From positions 868,001 through 932,000 of the forward strand of contig OY762943.1 of assembly GCA_963667145.1 (NCBI GenBank): a stretch of 64,000 nt of DNA, in the 5' to 3' direction. Of this stretch, positions 1 through 7,924 are shown one piece after another (position 1 is the stretch's first letter; the number at the start of each line of letters is the position of its first letter). This DNA is from G963667145 sp963667145. GTDB taxonomy: Bacteria > Cloacimonadota > Cloacimonadia > G963667145. Under the pieces are notes generated by a model, which searched no databases, was not told the origin of the DNA, and saw only the letters and a program-made list of their open reading frames with translations. The translations under genes were made by a program, and so were the position numbers.

Positions 1-182
1 TTGGTTTGCAACTCTTTGTCATTACATTCAAACCTAAACTTACCACTTCTATTTCTCTCTACCCTCAGGACATCGTGCAAATCTATCTCGGCGAATATCG
101 TCCTTATCTCGGTAAATCGCTCGCCTCTGGACAATGCGTCCAAGTACAAATTAATCTTTGCGTGAGCGTTCCCTATTAGCAT
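1..182 (-). CDS. ispE: 4-diphosphocytidyl-2-C-methyl-D-erythritol kinase, N-terminal 60 residues (cut by window edge)
   Basis: N-terminal part of a GHMP-family kinase of the MEP isoprenoid pathway, which phosphorylates CDP-methylerythritol in the cytoplasm. The frame opens at ATG 182 and reads MLIGNAHAKINLYLD, matching the IspE signature A-K-I-N-L-x-L with the catalytic-site Lys at residue 9. It continues with an I-R-T-I-F and I-D-L-H-D-V stretch typical of the family. It starts 10 nt after the rplS stop, so it is probably the last visible gene of that operon; I see no good Shine-Dalgarno sequence. Oddity: the usual D-G-Y-H that follows the Arg at the end of the first strand-loop is replaced by residues E-R-F-T. 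The rest lies outside the window. Confidence 0.8.
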   Translation of the reverse strand, partial: MLIGNAHAKINLYLDALSRGERFTEIRTIFAEIDLHDVLRVERNRSGKFRFECNDKELQT

Positions 183-192
183 CTATAAAAAT

Positions 193-540
193 TTAGTATT
201 GTTTTTTCTCTTTAATCTTGGCTCTTCTACCGCTAGCTTCGCGTAAATAGTACAACTTAGCTCTTCTAACTTTACCAAATCTCAAAACTTCCAACTTGGC
301 TATAAGAGGTGTGGACATCGGGAAAATTCTCTCCACAGCTACACCGTTGCTAACTTTTCTCACGGTAAAAGTCTTGGAAACATCACTTCCCTTTTTTTGA
401 ATAACAATTCCTTGAAAAGCTTGTATTCTCTCTTTAGCACCCTCTTTGATTTTATAATCTACACGTACGGTATCGCCAACTCCAAACTCAGGAAGGTCGG
501 TTCTTACCAATTCTTTACCAACTTCGTTTAATATATCCAT
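193..540 (-). CDS. rplS: 50S ribosomal protein L19
   Basis: L19 sits at the 30S-50S interface of the ribosome. The 115-residue length is normal for the family. Diagnostic blocks are visible: the early F-x-V-G-D-T-V-R-V-x-Y motif (residues 19-29), R-I-Q-A-F-Q-G-I-V-I (38-47), the V-E-R-I-F-P stretch (69-74), and the C-terminal K-L-Y-Y-L-R-x-x-x-G-R-R-A-K block. It is the distal ribosomal gene of the rpsP-khpA-rimM-trmD-methylase-rplS cluster, 12 nt after the RNA methylase gene. This is a textbook order, which supports co-transcription from upstream of rpsP. Confidence 0.97.
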   Translation of the reverse strand: MDILNEVGKELVRTDLPEFGVGDTVRVDYKIKEGAKERIQAFQGIVIQKKGSDVSKTFTVRKVSNGVAVERIFPMSTPLIAKLEVLRFGKVRRAKLYYLREASGRRAKIKEKKQY

Positions 541-552
541 TTTATCAACTCC

Positions 553-1101
553 TTATACAGACAGCAATCTATCCAAGATAATAGCAACAGCACTCCGAAC
601 CGAAAGATGGTTATATTTTCCTCTCCCTTGCAAAGGGGTCAGTATGTAATCTGCACTTTTGTGCACAGTATTTCCAAGACCACCACCTGTGCCAAACAGC
701 AACAGCAGTGGCTTATCACACAACTTTCTCAGAGCTTCTATCTCTATTTGATTATCCATTTTTTTAGCTGTTGTAGTTACAACAATCGGATATTCACTGT
801 CTCTATCTATAATTTTATTTATTACTTCTTTTAAATTTTCCGCATACTCAGTAACTTTCAACGCTTCTACTCTGTCGGAATTATACTCCCGAGCAAAATC
901 TGTTTCCCAAAATTTCAAGATTCTTTGCAAAAACTCTTTTTGTCCCTGCAAAGGATTTACCACAAAAAAACCATTCACCCCAAACGATGTGCAACTGCGT
1001 GATATGTCGTGCACGTCCAAATTTGTGATGGAGGTCACAACATCGTTTCCGCTCTTGTCCACAACATCCGCATGGAGTAAAGCCAAGTAAACGCTTTTCA
1101 T
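553..1101 (-). CDS. SPOUT-superfamily RNA methyltransferase (PF09936-type)
   Basis: A 182-residue protein resembling the small SAM-dependent RNA methyltransferase family (Methyltrn_RNA_4) often found directly downstream of trmD. The C-terminal half carries the trefoil-knot SAM-binding signature: L-L-L-L-F-G-T-G-G-G-L near residues 132-142, and later L-T-P-L-Q-G-R-G-K-Y-N-H-L-S-V-R-S-A near 154-171. Its ATG overlaps the trmD stop by 4 nt (ATGA), so translation is probably coupled. The target nucleotide is unknown for most members. Family assignment is fairly safe; the specific substrate is not inferable from sequence. Confidence 0.85.
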   Translation of the reverse strand: MKSVYLALLHADVVDKSGNDVVTSITNLDVHDISRSCTSFGVNGFFVVNPLQGQKEFLQRILKFWETDFAREYNSDRVEALKVTEYAENLKEVINKIIDRDSEYPIVVTTTAKKMDNQIEIEALRKLCDKPLLLLFGTGGGLGNTVHKSADYILTPLQGRGKYNHLSVRSAVAIILDRLLSV

Positions 1102-1769
1102 TTGAGCAAATCTTCTCTATTTTTTTTGGTAATTTCCAAGGCTTTATCTTTTCGCCATTTGTCTATTTTCGCATGATTCCCACCAAGAAGAACACTTGGA
1201 ACTTTCATCCCCTCGAACTCCTCAGGACGCGTATAGCTCGGTACACCCAAGATGCCATCTTCAAAAGAATCGCTTAGAGCAGAATCGATATTCCCGAGAA
1301 CTCCGTCCAACAGCCGTGCCACACCGTCTATCAATACCATCGCTGGCAGCTCGCCACCAGAAAGTACATAATCCCCAACGGAAAATTCCTTGGTGATGTA
1401 CTTGTCGCGTATTCTCTGGTCGATGTCCTTGTAATGACCGCAAACCAAAACAACTCTCTGCTTTTTCTTCAGCTCGTGCAAATCGGCTTGTAACAACGGC
1501 TTCCCCTGTGGAGTGAAGTAAATCACCTCGTCAGCTTGTTGACAATCACAATCTTTCAACGCATCCGCCAAAGGCTGAGGCGACATCACCATTCCACCAC
1601 CACCACCATAAGGATAATCGTCCACTTTCTTATGTTTGTCTTGGGAAAATTTTCTGATGTCGATTACATTAGTCAACAATTTGCTCTTTTGATGAGCAAG
1701 CCCAACAATGCTCGTCTCCAAGAAAGTAGGAAACATCTCTGGAAAAATCGTCAGAACATCAATTCTCAT
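1098..1769 (-). CDS. trmD: tRNA (guanine-N1-)-methyltransferase TrmD
   Basis: Methylates G37 next to the anticodon, preventing +1 frameshifting. At 223 residues it is near the usual 225-250. Visible signatures are M-R-I-D-V-L-T-I-F-P-E-M-F at the start, D-D-Y-P-Y-G-G-G-G-G-M-V (residues 51-62), the SAM-knot block C-G-H-Y-K-D-I-D-Q-R, and E-F-S-V-G-D-Y-V-L-S-G-G-E-L-P-A. It overlaps rimM upstream by 4 nt and the methylase downstream by 4 nt, which is the standard bacterial cluster order and suggests translational coupling. Confidence 0.97.
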   Translation of the reverse strand: MRIDVLTIFPEMFPTFLETSIVGLAHQKSKLLTNVIDIRKFSQDKHKKVDDYPYGGGGGMVMSPQPLADALKDCDCQQADEVIYFTPQGKPLLQADLHELKKKQRVVLVCGHYKDIDQRIRDKYITKEFSVGDYVLSGGELPAMVLIDGVARLLDGVLGNIDSALSDSFEDGILGVPSYTRPEEFEGMKVPSVLLGGNHAKIDKWRKDKALEITKKNREDLLK

Positions 1770-2272
1770 AAATTCAACAAATCTTCTATGTTTTGCAATT
1801 GCAATGTGTTATCTCCAACACCAGCAATATATTCAGAAACTTCTGGAACTAACAGCACTTTGCCATCAAATTCTATCTCCAAAACTGCCAAAGCACTTTC
1901 TCTACTATAGCCCACAACTCTACCAATCAATTCACCTTGAAAATAGACTTCAAATCCACAGTAAGCACAATCTTCGGAAGTCAAACCTTGATAATCTTCT
2001 TTCAACAAACCTACACCAACGTTTTTAACCTGCAAAAGCTCTTGCACCAAATCGTCATCATCTATCTTTAGATAAGCCTCGTCGCTTTCCTCAGGATAGT
2101 TCAGCTCAAAGCTGTCCAAATACCTGATTTCCTGACCGAATAGTAACAAAAAATAGTCACTTTTACTAACACTTCTATGCCAACTTCTATTTTGTTTCAG
2201 CTTTACAACCCTTTGCGTACCCAATAAATAGCCACGAAAGGAAGCCAAAACAGTTACTTTTGAATTATTCAA
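1766..2272 (-). CDS. rimM: 16S rRNA processing protein RimM
   Basis: RimM helps mature the 30S head by binding S19. The 168-residue protein has the two expected domains: an N-terminal RimM beta-barrel, starting with a V-T-V-L-A-S-F-R-G-Y-L-L-G-type motif, and a C-terminal PRC-barrel (about residues 90-165) with the G-x-V-x-x-Y-S-R-E-S-A-L-A-V-L-E-I and L-L-V-P-E-V-S-E-Y-I blocks. The start overlaps the end of khpA by 8 nt and the stop overlaps trmD by 4 nt. Sequence is more divergent than its neighbours, but context is decisive. Confidence 0.93.
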   Translation of the reverse strand: MNNSKVTVLASFRGYLLGTQRVVKLKQNRSWHRSVSKSDYFLLLFGQEIRYLDSFELNYPEESDEAYLKIDDDDLVQELLQVKNVGVGLLKEDYQGLTSEDCAYCGFEVYFQGELIGRVVGYSRESALAVLEIEFDGKVLLVPEVSEYIAGVGDNTLQLQNIEDLLNL

Positions 2273-2501
2273 CTATCTCCAACTCAAAAGTTTTCCCACT
2301 CTTGCGAGCAACGCTTTTGAACACCTGCCTCAAAGCGGAAATGGTTCTGCCCTTTTTCCCAACAACTTTCCCAATGTCTTCTTTATTCAAATTCACTTGG
2401 AAAATCTCCCCGAACTCACCGTCAAACTCTTCGACAACAACATCTGATGGGAAATCAACCAACTCTTTGATTAATACAGCTAATAACTCTTTCGTTTGCA
2501 C
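2265..2501 (-). CDS. khpA: KH-domain RNA-binding protein KhpA
   Basis: Small (78-residue) single KH-domain protein of the KhpA/YlqC family. The RNA-binding G-x-x-G loop is visible as G-K-K-G within I-G-K-V-V-G-K-K-G-R-T-I-S-A-L-R, near residues 43-58. It lies between rpsP and rimM, the conserved location of khpA in many bacteria. In Firmicutes KhpA pairs with KhpB/Jag; here only the family and the rRNA/ribosome-operon context are visible. It is 2 nt from rpsP and overlaps rimM by 8 nt. Confidence 0.93.
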   Translation of the reverse strand: MQTKELLAVLIKELVDFPSDVVVEEFDGEFGEIFQVNLNKEDIGKVVGKKGRTISALRQVFKSVARKSGKTFELEIVE

Positions 2502-2503
2502 GC

Positions 2504-2782
2504 TTAACTTTTGGCAGCGGCAACTTTTTCTTCGTGCCAGCCTTTAAGAATGCCTTCTTGTCTTAACAAAGATTTTACTGTATCGGTAGGTTGAGCACCC
2601 AAATTGAGCCACTTAACAGCTATTCCAGCATCAATTTTCACCTTGTCGCTTTCGCTTTTAGGACTGTAATAACCCAAGGCTTCTATATATGCTCCATCAC
2701 GTTTTTTACGGCTATCAACAGCCACAATTCTGTAAAACGGGATGTTTTTTCTACCCATCCTTTTTAGTCTTAACTTAACCAT
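2504..2782 (-). CDS. rpsP: 30S ribosomal protein S16
   Basis: S16 stabilises the body of the small ribosomal subunit. At 92 residues it is normal length. Recognisable blocks are M-V-K-L-R-L-K-R-M-G-R-K (start), P-F-Y-R-I-V-A-V-D-S-R-K-K-R-D-G, I-E-A-L-G-Y-Y-S-P, and W-L-N-L-G-A-Q-P-T-D-T-V. It is the first gene of the translation operon. The 75-bp upstream spacer (2783-2857) is AT-rich with TTGAC-like hexamers on the minus strand, but I could not pair them with a convincing -10 element. Confidence 0.97.
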   Translation of the reverse strand: MVKLRLKRMGRKNIPFYRIVAVDSRKKRDGAYIEALGYYSPKSESDKVKIDAGIAVKWLNLGAQPTDTVKSLLRQEGILKGWHEEKVAAAKS

Positions 2783-2857
2783 TATGCAAATTCCTTCAAT
2801 TTTAAATATTTTCTCGTCAAACCAAAAAAATTAAGCAGTTATCACAGTCAAGTAAAA

Positions 2858-3763
2858 TTAGTTTCTCAGTAAAATTTTATTCAGGCACTTAGTTAATTTG
2901 GGTTGAACAAGATAGCCATAAGATTTGTGCGGGTTGTGATAGCCCGAACAAACATACGGATTGTACAGATTTTTATAATCACGAAAATCTTGCAAAATCC
3001 CCAAATTTTTCATCGGCTTCAAGAGTATTTCTTCGATTTGGGAATTGTGTGTAACGACATCTCCCAAGCAAGAAAAATTGTACCAATTCAATAGATTTTT
3101 CGGATAGAACAAATCGCCTCTTTTGCGATAAGATGACGAAAGTAGGTTTACCTGAACTTCTTTGTTGTCCAGTGGCGAACCCATGGTAAAGAAAGCTTCG
3201 ATTTTGTTGCCGCTATATTTTGCATATTCAGCACGATACGACAGTTCCCAAAAAAGGTCGTACGCTATCACGGAACCCATGCTGTGAGCGACAATCACAA
3301 CTTTTTTCTTTCTCTGCCAAGCGGAAACAATTTTTGACAGCAAGCATCCTCGCATCTGTTCTGCGATATGAGAATCCAAGACGTAATACTTGGCATCTTC
3401 GGACACGGAATTGATTATGTTTTCCTTGAGAACTATCGCCGAATTCAGAATGTTTATCAGTTCCTTGCCTTTGTGAGCAAAAAACTCGTCAACTTTGTCG
3501 CCCGCTCCAACATGAAAATTGTCTTTATTCACAGCCACGTATTCCAACAAATCTTGAACCGCTTTGTCCGTGGAAGTTCTGATGTTTTCAGGAATATGAT
3601 TTGGAATGCAGTCTGCCCAATAAGCCATCTGTACAGCTTCGTCGGGAATGTTCATCTCAGAACCGCAAAGCAAAAACTTTCGCCAAATAGGGAGCAAAAT
3701 TTCTTCTGGCAACTTCTGCCCCAACCCATGAATGAAAATTATTTCCGTGCCAAACTTTTTCAT
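2858..3763 (-). CDS. alpha/beta-hydrolase (lipase/esterase-like)
   Basis: A 301-residue protein with an alpha/beta-hydrolase core. An N-terminal strand leads to I-I-F-I-H-G-L-G-Q (oxyanion region, residues 8-16). The nucleophile elbow is V-V-I-V-A-H-S-M-G-S-V-I-A-Y near 154-167, with Ser as nucleophile. A following F-F-T-M-G-S-P-L-D-N strand resembles bacterial lipase-like or esterase-like proteins that act on internal substrates. No signal peptide is seen, so it is probably cytoplasmic. Substrate unknown. It is the last gene of a three-gene minus-strand run (aminotransferase, zinc-ribbon membrane protein, hydrolase). Confidence 0.7.
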   Translation of the reverse strand: MKKFGTEIIFIHGLGQKLPEEILLPIWRKFLLCGSEMNIPDEAVQMAYWADCIPNHIPENIRTSTDKAVQDLLEYVAVNKDNFHVGAGDKVDEFFAHKGKELINILNSAIVLKENIINSVSEDAKYYVLDSHIAEQMRGCLLSKIVSAWQRKKKVVIVAHSMGSVIAYDLFWELSYRAEYAKYSGNKIEAFFTMGSPLDNKEVQVNLLSSSYRKRGDLFYPKNLLNWYNFSCLGDVVTHNSQIEEILLKPMKNLGILQDFRDYKNLYNPYVCSGYHNPHKSYGYLVQPKLTKCLNKILLRN

Positions 3764-3774
3764 ATTAACTTACT

Positions 3775-4440
3775 CTAAATCTTGTAATGATCTTCCAACT
3801 GCTTGCCGTAATAGGAGATAGCTTTATAGGATAGGGGCAACGAGAAAAACAGCCCCAAGCCCAAGGGCAAAATCGCTAAAAGATTGAGGAGGAACAAAGC
3901 CCAAAGCAGAAAAATTTGTTGCCATCTACTTTCTTTGATAACCGTAAAACTCCACAAAAAAGCCTCGCAAAGTGAACTCCCTTTGCCAATTTTATACACA
4001 ATTGGTAACGAAAGGCTCAACCCGTAATTGCACATAATCAGATAGACCAAATTCAGTATGGGGTCGCCCTGACAAACGATGCGAAGCAAAGAAAGGTACG
4101 CCACAAAAATCAAAGAGAATGGCACAAATCGGACAATTTTTTTGTACCACACACTGTCTTGTGCCAGAGGCGAGAGAAACAGAGGCAGAACAATTATCAA
4201 TCCACAATAATACGGGAAATAGCTGACGAAAAATAGTGAGAAAACGAAAGCAAGGAAAGGCAAGAACAACAACGCACTCAGCAAACGGTGCTCTTTCCAA
4301 TTCACATTTTTGAAAGAAAATTGCAAAGCATTGAACGCATTGAGTTCGTTTTTCAGAAGTCCAGTTGCCTTGCGACAACTTTTGCAAAATGTCGGATCAC
4401 CGATTACCAATTGACCACAAAATTCACATTTCATCTTCAT
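3775..4440 (-). CDS. Zinc-ribbon integral membrane protein
   Basis: About 221 residues. The N-terminus has two Cys pairs, C-E-F-C and C-K-S-C, separated by 12 residues, forming a probable zinc ribbon. About five to six hydrophobic segments then follow through the C-terminus. I chose ATG 4440, which overlaps the aminotransferase stop (TGATG), over an in-frame GTG three bases earlier. The arrangement resembles zinc-ribbon plus DUF975/YIP1-like membrane proteins, but I do not recognise a specific family. Function unknown. Confidence 0.65.
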   Translation of the reverse strand: MKMKCEFCGQLVIGDPTFCKSCRKATGLLKNELNAFNALQFSFKNVNWKEHRLLSALLFLPFLAFVFSLFFVSYFPYYCGLIIVLPLFLSPLAQDSVWYKKIVRFVPFSLIFVAYLSLLRIVCQGDPILNLVYLIMCNYGLSLSLPIVYKIGKGSSLCEAFLWSFTVIKESRWQQIFLLWALFLLNLLAILPLGLGLFFSLPLSYKAISYYGKQLEDHYKI

Positions 4441-5645
4441 CACATATTCGCCTTTATCGCTTCAGCCAGACGTTGCACGCCTTCTCTTATCGTGGCTTCG
4501 GATTCGTAGGAAAAATTCATCCGCATGGTGTTTTTGCCAGAGCCATCACAATGGAAAACAACTCCAGGGACAAAAGCCACCTTGTAATCTCTGATGGCGA
4601 CATCCATGAGCTGCAACGTGTCCATATGTTCGGGCAATCTCAGGAACAAAAACAGTCCTCCCTCGGGCGTCGTCCAAGTTACTCCTTTCGGCATAAATTC
4701 CTCAAACGCTTTTATCATCGCTTGAGCTTTCTTTCCGTAGGATTCGATGATTCCACCCAAGTTTGCCTCAAGATAACCAGCTTCCATATACCTGCCTGCA
4801 ATCCGCTGAATGAAAGGACTGGTGCATAAATCCATTGTCTGCTTCACAACGATGGCGGCGTCCAAAATTTCCGTGGAAGCGATTATCCAGCCAAGACGGA
4901 AACCTGGAGCAAGCACCTTGGAGAATGTCCCCAAATTTAGAACTCGTCCTGTGTCGTCCAAGCTGTAAAAAGTAGGCTGATGCTCACCAGAAAAGCGGAT
5001 TTCGCAATATGGAGAATCCTCGATGATAAGCAAATCGTGCTCTTTGGCAATCTCCAAAATTTCCAAGCGTCTGTCCAAAGGCATGGTAATTCCAGCTGGA
5101 TTTTGAAAGTCGGGAACGATATAGACGAATTTCGCCTTCTCCCCTTTCGATTTCAGCTCTTCCAAAACAGTTCTCAGTCCCTGTGCAGAAAGACCTTTTT
5201 CGTCGTGTTTTACTCCGATGATGTTGGGATTGTACGCCTTAAAAGCGTTAATCGCTCCGAGATACGACGGAAGCCCCATAATGATATTGTCGCCCTCGTC
5301 CAAAAACATTTTCCCGATGACATCCAAAGCCTGTTGCGACGAAGCTGTGGGCAAAATATTTTCGGGAGTAATGCCAAATCCCTTGCGATTGTTATAAATA
5401 GCCAACTGTTCACACAAAATTTTGTCACCTTCTGTGGTACCATATTGCAAAGCGATTTCGCCCTCTTCAGCCAAAATCTTGGTTGTAACCTTGCTAATAT
5501 CTTCAGACGGGAAAGACTCGGGAGATGGAAGACCGCCCGCAAACGAGATTACATCGCCTTTATCCATTAATTTCAAAATTTCTCTGATGAGAGAACGCTC
5601 GCCCCTGTTAGCCAAGGCAGACAGCTTTTCAGTCAAATTCTTCAT
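4440..5645 (-). CDS. PLP-dependent class I/II aminotransferase (2-aminoadipate/LysN-like)
   Basis: Fold-type I transaminase of 401 residues. Signatures seen: the I-S-F-A-G-G-L-P-S-P-E-x-F-P start typical of the LysN/MocR-C-terminal subgroup, Y-G-T-T-E-G, P-D-F-Q-N-P-A-G, the I-E-D-S-P-Y-C-E-I-R-F strand, and the PLP lysine in G-T-F-S-K-V-L-A-P-G-F-R-L-G-W. The conserved Arg that binds the substrate carboxylate lies in the C-terminal M-R-M-N-F-S-Y block. There is no DNA-binding domain, so it is an enzyme and not a MocR regulator. Substrate (2-aminoadipate, aromatic or branched-chain) cannot be fixed from sequence. Confidence 0.88.
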   Translation of the reverse strand: MKNLTEKLSALANRGERSLIREILKLMDKGDVISFAGGLPSPESFPSEDISKVTTKILAEEGEIALQYGTTEGDKILCEQLAIYNNRKGFGITPENILPTASSQQALDVIGKMFLDEGDNIIMGLPSYLGAINAFKAYNPNIIGVKHDEKGLSAQGLRTVLEELKSKGEKAKFVYIVPDFQNPAGITMPLDRRLEILEIAKEHDLLIIEDSPYCEIRFSGEHQPTFYSLDDTGRVLNLGTFSKVLAPGFRLGWIIASTEILDAAIVVKQTMDLCTSPFIQRIAGRYMEAGYLEANLGGIIESYGKKAQAMIKAFEEFMPKGVTWTTPEGGLFLFLRLPEHMDTLQLMDVAIRDYKVAFVPGVVFHCDGSGKNTMRMNFSYESEATIREGVQRLAEAIKANM

Positions 5646-5672
5646 CGCTCAACCTCTACTTTTTCTGCCAAG

Positions 5673-5701
5673 TAAAACCATTTATTTCAGTAGCCTGTCA
5701 A
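5673..5701 (-). promoter_or_regulatory. Possible promoter for the aminotransferase operon
   Basis: Reading the minus strand, TTGACA (5701-5696) is followed after 17 nt by GTTTTA (5678-5673), about 28 nt upstream of the aminotransferase ATG. The -35 is perfect and the -10 is poor. The rest of the 214-bp spacer (5646-5859) shows no gene or clear hairpin. Confidence 0.4.
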
Positions 5702-5859
5702 GAATTTTCAAGTTATTTAGCTTCATAAATTCGGCTCCCCCTCTTACCCTAAAATTTTGGTCATTATGTTTTCAAATCGCGTGTTGCTGATGGGGTGATG
5801 GCTGATGATTTTTATTTCGCATGTTGTAACTTTCTCTTAAAAACTATTGATTGGCTTGC

Positions 5860-6303
5860 TCATTTTTTTACTTCAGAATAAGCAAAACTTTCTTCTGCTA
5901 TTTTGCGTTTTTTTTGAAGCTCTTCCCATTCGTCCCAGCCTTTATCTCTTAGAACTTTGTTGTCATTCTCTAGGGTAGAATATCCTTTGAACAATTCACT
6001 TAAGGAATTACACGGATAATTTTCACAAAACGCACACATTTCAACATTTTTTTCTTGAGCACACACTCTGACTTTGCAAGCAGGATTTCCGCTCCCAGCT
6101 TTGCACGAGTTACACACTCCTTGAACTGTCATATTTTTCAGAAATGACCAAAATTTCTCTCCATCAGGAAAGAAAGAGACAATTTCTTCAAATCCCAATT
6201 TGTTCATCTCATCGTAGAGGACTTTTGCAGCAGGTTCAACTTTCGCTTTTACAGCACAATTTTCGCAATAGAGTCCGCAGTAACAAGCTTTGCTTTTGTC
6301 CAT
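5860..6303 (-). CDS. DUF3795 cysteine-rich protein
   Basis: About 147 residues. An N-terminal C-Y-C-G-L-Y-C-E-N-C cluster is followed by C-N-S-C-K-A-G, C-K-V-R-V-C, C-A-F-C and Y-P-C-N motifs, the pattern of DUF3795 proteins, which are presumed metal-binding. Start ATG 6303 is chosen over an upstream GTG because GGGAG lies 8 nt before it. The C-terminus is a charged helix rich in Trp, Glu and Lys. It follows a VOC protein by 14 nt and has a paralogue on the other side of that gene. Function unknown; zinc or another metal is likely from the cysteines. Confidence 0.75.
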   Translation of the reverse strand: MDKSKACYCGLYCENCAVKAKVEPAAKVLYDEMNKLGFEEIVSFFPDGEKFWSFLKNMTVQGVCNSCKAGSGNPACKVRVCAQEKNVEMCAFCENYPCNSLSELFKGYSTLENDNKVLRDKGWDEWEELQKKRKIAEESFAYSEVKK

Positions 6304-6317
6304 TTCTAACACTCCCT

Positions 6318-6767
6318 TTACTTCCTCTTCTGAATTTCGACTATGTTGCCTTCGGGGTCTCTGGCATAAACGAGCGAAATTCTGCCGACACCATCTATGC
6401 TCGTATCAACTACTTTTCCAACTAAAGACCCACCATTTTCCAGCAAAAGATTTAATTTCTGTTCCACATCTTCCACAGCAAAAGCGATATGTCCAAAGCC
6501 TTCCAAATTGATTTTCTTGGTAGGATTGTTTACGTTTTCGTTGTATTCAAAAATCTCCAAAGTCGGAGCTTCGGCATCATATCCCGGCAGAAGCAGATGC
6601 ATCCCCTTAATTTTTACGTTTGGCAAATCGGTCAATTTGTCTATCCAATCGCCAGAAAGATTTCGCTCGGGAGGTTTTGGCTTGCAGTCGAAAACTTTGA
6701 TGTAGAAGTCCGCCAAATTTCTCCAGTCTCTGCTGATAATATTTACATGCGAAAATTTGGTTTTCAT
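6318..6767 (-). CDS. VOC-superfamily (glyoxalase/dioxygenase-fold) protein
   Basis: A 149-residue two-module vicinal-oxygen-chelate protein. The N-terminal module begins F-S-H-V-N-I-I-S-R-D-W (metal-ligand His). The second half has G-F-G-H-I-A-F-A-V-E-D-V-E (second His) and ends D-P-E-G-N-I-V-E-I-Q, the classical C-terminal Glu ligand motif. The metal-ligand set therefore looks intact. It overlaps the upstream DUF3795 gene by 4 nt. Activity could be glyoxalase, isomerase, dioxygenase or antibiotic-binding; nothing in the sequence decides. Confidence 0.85.
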   Translation of the reverse strand: MKTKFSHVNIISRDWRNLADFYIKVFDCKPKPPERNLSGDWIDKLTDLPNVKIKGMHLLLPGYDAEAPTLEIFEYNENVNNPTKKINLEGFGHIAFAVEDVEQKLNLLLENGGSLVGKVVDTSIDGVGRISLVYARDPEGNIVEIQKRK

Positions 6768-7186
6768 TTTTTTTCCTTCTTAGTTTTGCAATTTAAACAA
6801 AAATCTCTGTGGACGCTCAATCCCGCTCCGCAAACCTCACATTTCCATCTTTTTTCTTCGTTCTTCAAAAATTCTTCAAGTCCGAAATCCTTGATGTAAG
6901 CAAGATTTTCAAGCATACTCATTCCATATTTTTCTCGGTATCTTTTGTCGAGATTTTTTAATCTGGTGCATGGATATTTTGCACAGTCATAACAAAATTC
7001 TGATTCAGTTTTTGCCAACATATTGCAATTGACTATTTTGCACTTTCGGCAACCTTCTGGCTTGTTTTCATCATCGATTTTGAAGCATCCTCCGCAAGGT
7101 TTTTTTTTGCGTAAGTAGCTGATGCAAAGTCCGCAATTCATTCCACATGCAGCAATTAGCCCGCTGTATTTAAGATTTTCTTTCAT
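6764..7186 (-). CDS. DUF3795 protein with C-terminal zinc ribbon
   Basis: A 140-residue paralogue of the DUF3795 protein two genes downstream. It begins with A-A-C-G-M-N-C-G-L-C and has K-K-P-C-G-G-C, C-R-K-C, C-Y-D-C and Y-P-C-T-R-L motifs. Unlike its paralogue it adds a C-terminal ribbon, C-E-V-C-G-A-G-L-S-x-x-x-x-F-C-L-N-C. The 4-nt overlap with the VOC gene indicates a coupled unit. Metal binding is likely; function unknown. Confidence 0.75.
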   Translation of the reverse strand: MKENLKYSGLIAACGMNCGLCISYLRKKKPCGGCFKIDDENKPEGCRKCKIVNCNMLAKTESEFCYDCAKYPCTRLKNLDKRYREKYGMSMLENLAYIKDFGLEEFLKNEEKRWKCEVCGAGLSVHRDFCLNCKTKKEKK

Positions 7187-7213
7187 AAGAAGTTATACCT
7201 TTTCCTTTTTTGG

Positions 7214-7897
7214 CTACCGAAGAATATTATGCAAAGCGTTCAGTTCACTTATTTCGTATTTCGGCTTAATTTCCATTTCATTTTTTGCATTATTCGGATT
7301 GTACCAGCAAGTGTCTATCCCGGAATTCAATCCGCCCTGAATATCAGAAGTCAAGGAATCGCCGACCATCAAAACAGAGCTTTTGTCGCTGTGGTTAAGC
7401 GTGTTCAATGTGTGCTCGAAGATGTATGGATTGGGTTTGCTCACGCCAACCTCTTCCGAAATCACGATTTGGTGAATGAATTGCTTGATAACCGAACCTG
7501 CTAACCTTGCGAGTTGCACTTCTTTCATTCCGTTGGTTAGAATTACCAATTTGTACTTTTTGCTTAGCTCTCTGCACAACTCTTCTGCACCGCACAAGAG
7601 GTAACTTCCTTCTCCTAAATATTTTGAATAGTGCAAACTGAAATCTTTGGCACTATAAGAGATGTCAAATTCAGCGAAGAGCCGATTAAATCTGTTGAAT
7701 TTTAGCTGGTCTTTTGTGATTTTGCCTTGCTCCAATTCAAGCCACATGGCACTATTTATGGCACGATACCTTTCTCGTATTTCATCCAAACCACTGTTTA
7801 CACCGATGAATGATAGAGCTTTTTCCAAGGCTATTTCTTCGGCTTTGTCGTAATCAAAAAGCGTTCCGTCGGCATCCAACAAAATTATTTCGTACAT
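7214..7897 (-). CDS. HAD-family phosphatase, YjjG-like (non-canonical pyrimidine nucleotidase type)
   Basis: A 227-residue haloacid-dehalogenase hydrolase. Motif I is L-L-D-A-D-G-T-L-F-D-Y (nucleophile and acid Asp), motif II is V-I-L-T-N-G, motif III Lys is in G-V-S-K-P-N-P-Y-I-F, and motif IV is M-V-G-D-S-L-T-S-D-I-Q-G-G. The helical cap inserted after motif I and the K-P-N-P-x-I-F signature fit the YjjG/YfnB subgroup, which hydrolyses nucleoside monophosphates, sometimes damaged ones. ATG 7897 is preferred over an upstream GTG at 7906. Confidence 0.82.
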   Translation of the reverse strand: MYEIILLDADGTLFDYDKAEEIALEKALSFIGVNSGLDEIRERYRAINSAMWLELEQGKITKDQLKFNRFNRLFAEFDISYSAKDFSLHYSKYLGEGSYLLCGAEELCRELSKKYKLVILTNGMKEVQLARLAGSVIKQFIHQIVISEEVGVSKPNPYIFEHTLNTLNHSDKSSVLMVGDSLTSDIQGGLNSGIDTCWYNPNNAKNEMEIKPKYEISELNALHNILR

Positions 7898-7924
7898 ATA
7901 AATCACGCTCTAAAAGTGAGGAGG

